Shown here one piece after another: positions 63,538-64,000 of a stretch of 64,000 bases of DNA; positions within the stretch are counted from its first letter, which is position 1, and the number at the start of each line of letters is the position of its first letter. The position numbers and the translations under genes were made by a program. The DNA is taken from contig NZ_JAJKFK010000002.1 of NCBI RefSeq assembly GCF_021653975.1, positions 682,001-746,000 of the forward strand, given 5' to 3'. The notes under the pieces were generated by a model. It made no database searches. It had not been told where the DNA came from and saw only the letters and a program-made list of their open reading frames with translations. Origin of the DNA: Amycolatopsis sp. GM8 (lineage in GTDB: Bacteria; Actinomycetota; Actinomycetes; Mycobacteriales; Pseudonocardiaceae).

Positions 63538-64000
63538 GTGGCGGACGTTGAAGGCTCGGCGGCCGAGGTGTTCGGAACGGACCTGGCGCGAGCCGAACAG
63601 TTCGCAGAGCTCCTGGAGCGCCACGGTGTAGAGCGAGGCCTGATCGGTCCTCGCGAAGTCGAGCGGCTCTGGGAACGCCACCTCCTCAACTCGGCCGTGA
63701 TCGGTGAGCGGATCCCCAAGGGAGTGCGCGTCGTAGACGTGGGCTCCGGCGCCGGCCTTCCCGGGATCCCACTGGCGATCGCGCGCCCGGACCTCGAGAT
63801 CACTCTCGTCGAGCCGATGGCGCGTCGCGTCGAGTGGCTGACCGAGGCGATCGACGAGCTGGATCTCGATGTCCGAGTGATCCGTGGACGCGCCGAGGAG
63901 AAGACCGTGCGCGCGGAAGTCGGCATGGCGGACGTAGTCACCGCTCGTGCGGTCGCTCCCCTCGCCCGATTGGCGGGTTGGTGCCTGCCGCTTCTGCGGG
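63538..64000 (+). CDS. rsmG: RsmG (GidB): 16S rRNA 7-methylguanosine methyltransferase, start only
   Basis: The gene starts with GTG at 63538 behind GAGGTGACGG and runs off the right edge, with about 154 residues visible. It has Leu-Ile-Gly-Pro-Arg-Glu and Leu-Trp-Glu-Arg-His-Leu-Leu-Asn-Ser, then the SAM motif [11 protein letters not shown], and an acidic Leu-Val-Glu-Pro-Met contact. RsmG methylates G527 of 16S rRNA. In many bacteria parA and parB follow; those would lie beyond the window. Confidence 0.95.
   Translation, partial: MADVEGSAAEVFGTDLARAEQFAELLERHGVERGLIGPREVERLWERHLLNSAVIGERIPKGVRVVDVGSGAGLPGIPLAIARPDLEITLVEPMARRVEWLTEAIDELDLDVRVIRGRAEEKTVRAEVGMADVVTARAVAPLARLAGWCLPLLR

Overview
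The window comes from a high-GC actinobacterial chromosome, most likely a member of the Pseudonocardiaceae close to Amycolatopsis. This rests on three things: strong G/C bias at third codon positions with many GTG starts, the gene order around the origin (rpmH, dnaA, dnaN, gnd, recF, a DUF721 gene, gyrB, gyrA), and the Ser/Thr kinase and cell-shape operon fhaA-fhaB-pstP-rodA-pbpA-pknA-pknB. No ribosomal RNA, CRISPR array, intact insertion sequence or prophage was seen.

Layout. (1) 1-16.2 kb is metabolic and accessory: the start of a family 1 glycosidase with a divergent TetR regulator, an alanine-racemase-fold protein divergent from an FAD sugar-lactone oxidase, two tandem CitE-like lyases, a lone HicB-like protein beside a 611-residue protein of unknown function, a Cys/Met-metabolism PLP enzyme, an FKBP isomerase, a LysR regulator with a dehydratase, a possible GT-B transferase and a large P-loop/TPR (STAND) protein. 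(2) 16.4-26.1 kb holds tRNA-Leu(CAG) and the seven-gene phosphosignalling and cell-wall operon. (3) 26.1-33.0 kb is the conserved flank: an ABC transporter, trpG, ferredoxin reductase, a class E sortase with a 53-codon membrane gene, crgA, a PH-like membrane protein, a rhomboid protease and ppiA. (4) 33-45.9 kb looks like an accessory insertion into that conserved order. It contains a histone-like basic protein, a lipoprotein, small enzymes and regulators, an ECF42-type sigma cassette, a two-gene module with foreign-looking composition (39.9-41.0 kb) and a fragment of a tRNA gene. (5) 45.9-49.3 kb holds tRNA-Ala(TGC), a DLW-39 gene, a decayed MerR-PP2C fusion gene, a YceI protein, tRNA-Ile(GAT) and a DUF3566 membrane protein. 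(6) 49.3-64 kb is the origin region. gyrA, gyrB, DUF721, recF, gnd, dnaN and dnaA lie on the minus strand. rpmH, rnpA, yidD, yidC, jag and rsmG lie on the plus strand. A DnaA-box cluster (probable oriC) sits between dnaN and dnaA, and two perfect parS palindromes sit between jag and rsmG.

How the genes work together. The origin genes start and sustain replication, and parS recruits ParB for segregation. The 16.6-26 kb operon couples Ser/Thr phosphorylation (PknA, PknB, PstP, FHA readers) to peptidoglycan synthesis by RodA and PbpA, and crgA acts at the division septum. Points I rate most worth following are the two-gene module at 40 kb, the decayed MerR-PP2C gene, a 14-codon ORF bridging pknA and pknB, the low-complexity region and possible internal start in fhaA, DnaA boxes away from oriC, a repeat following two tRNA genes, and an iron-box-like site before the ferredoxin reductase gene.
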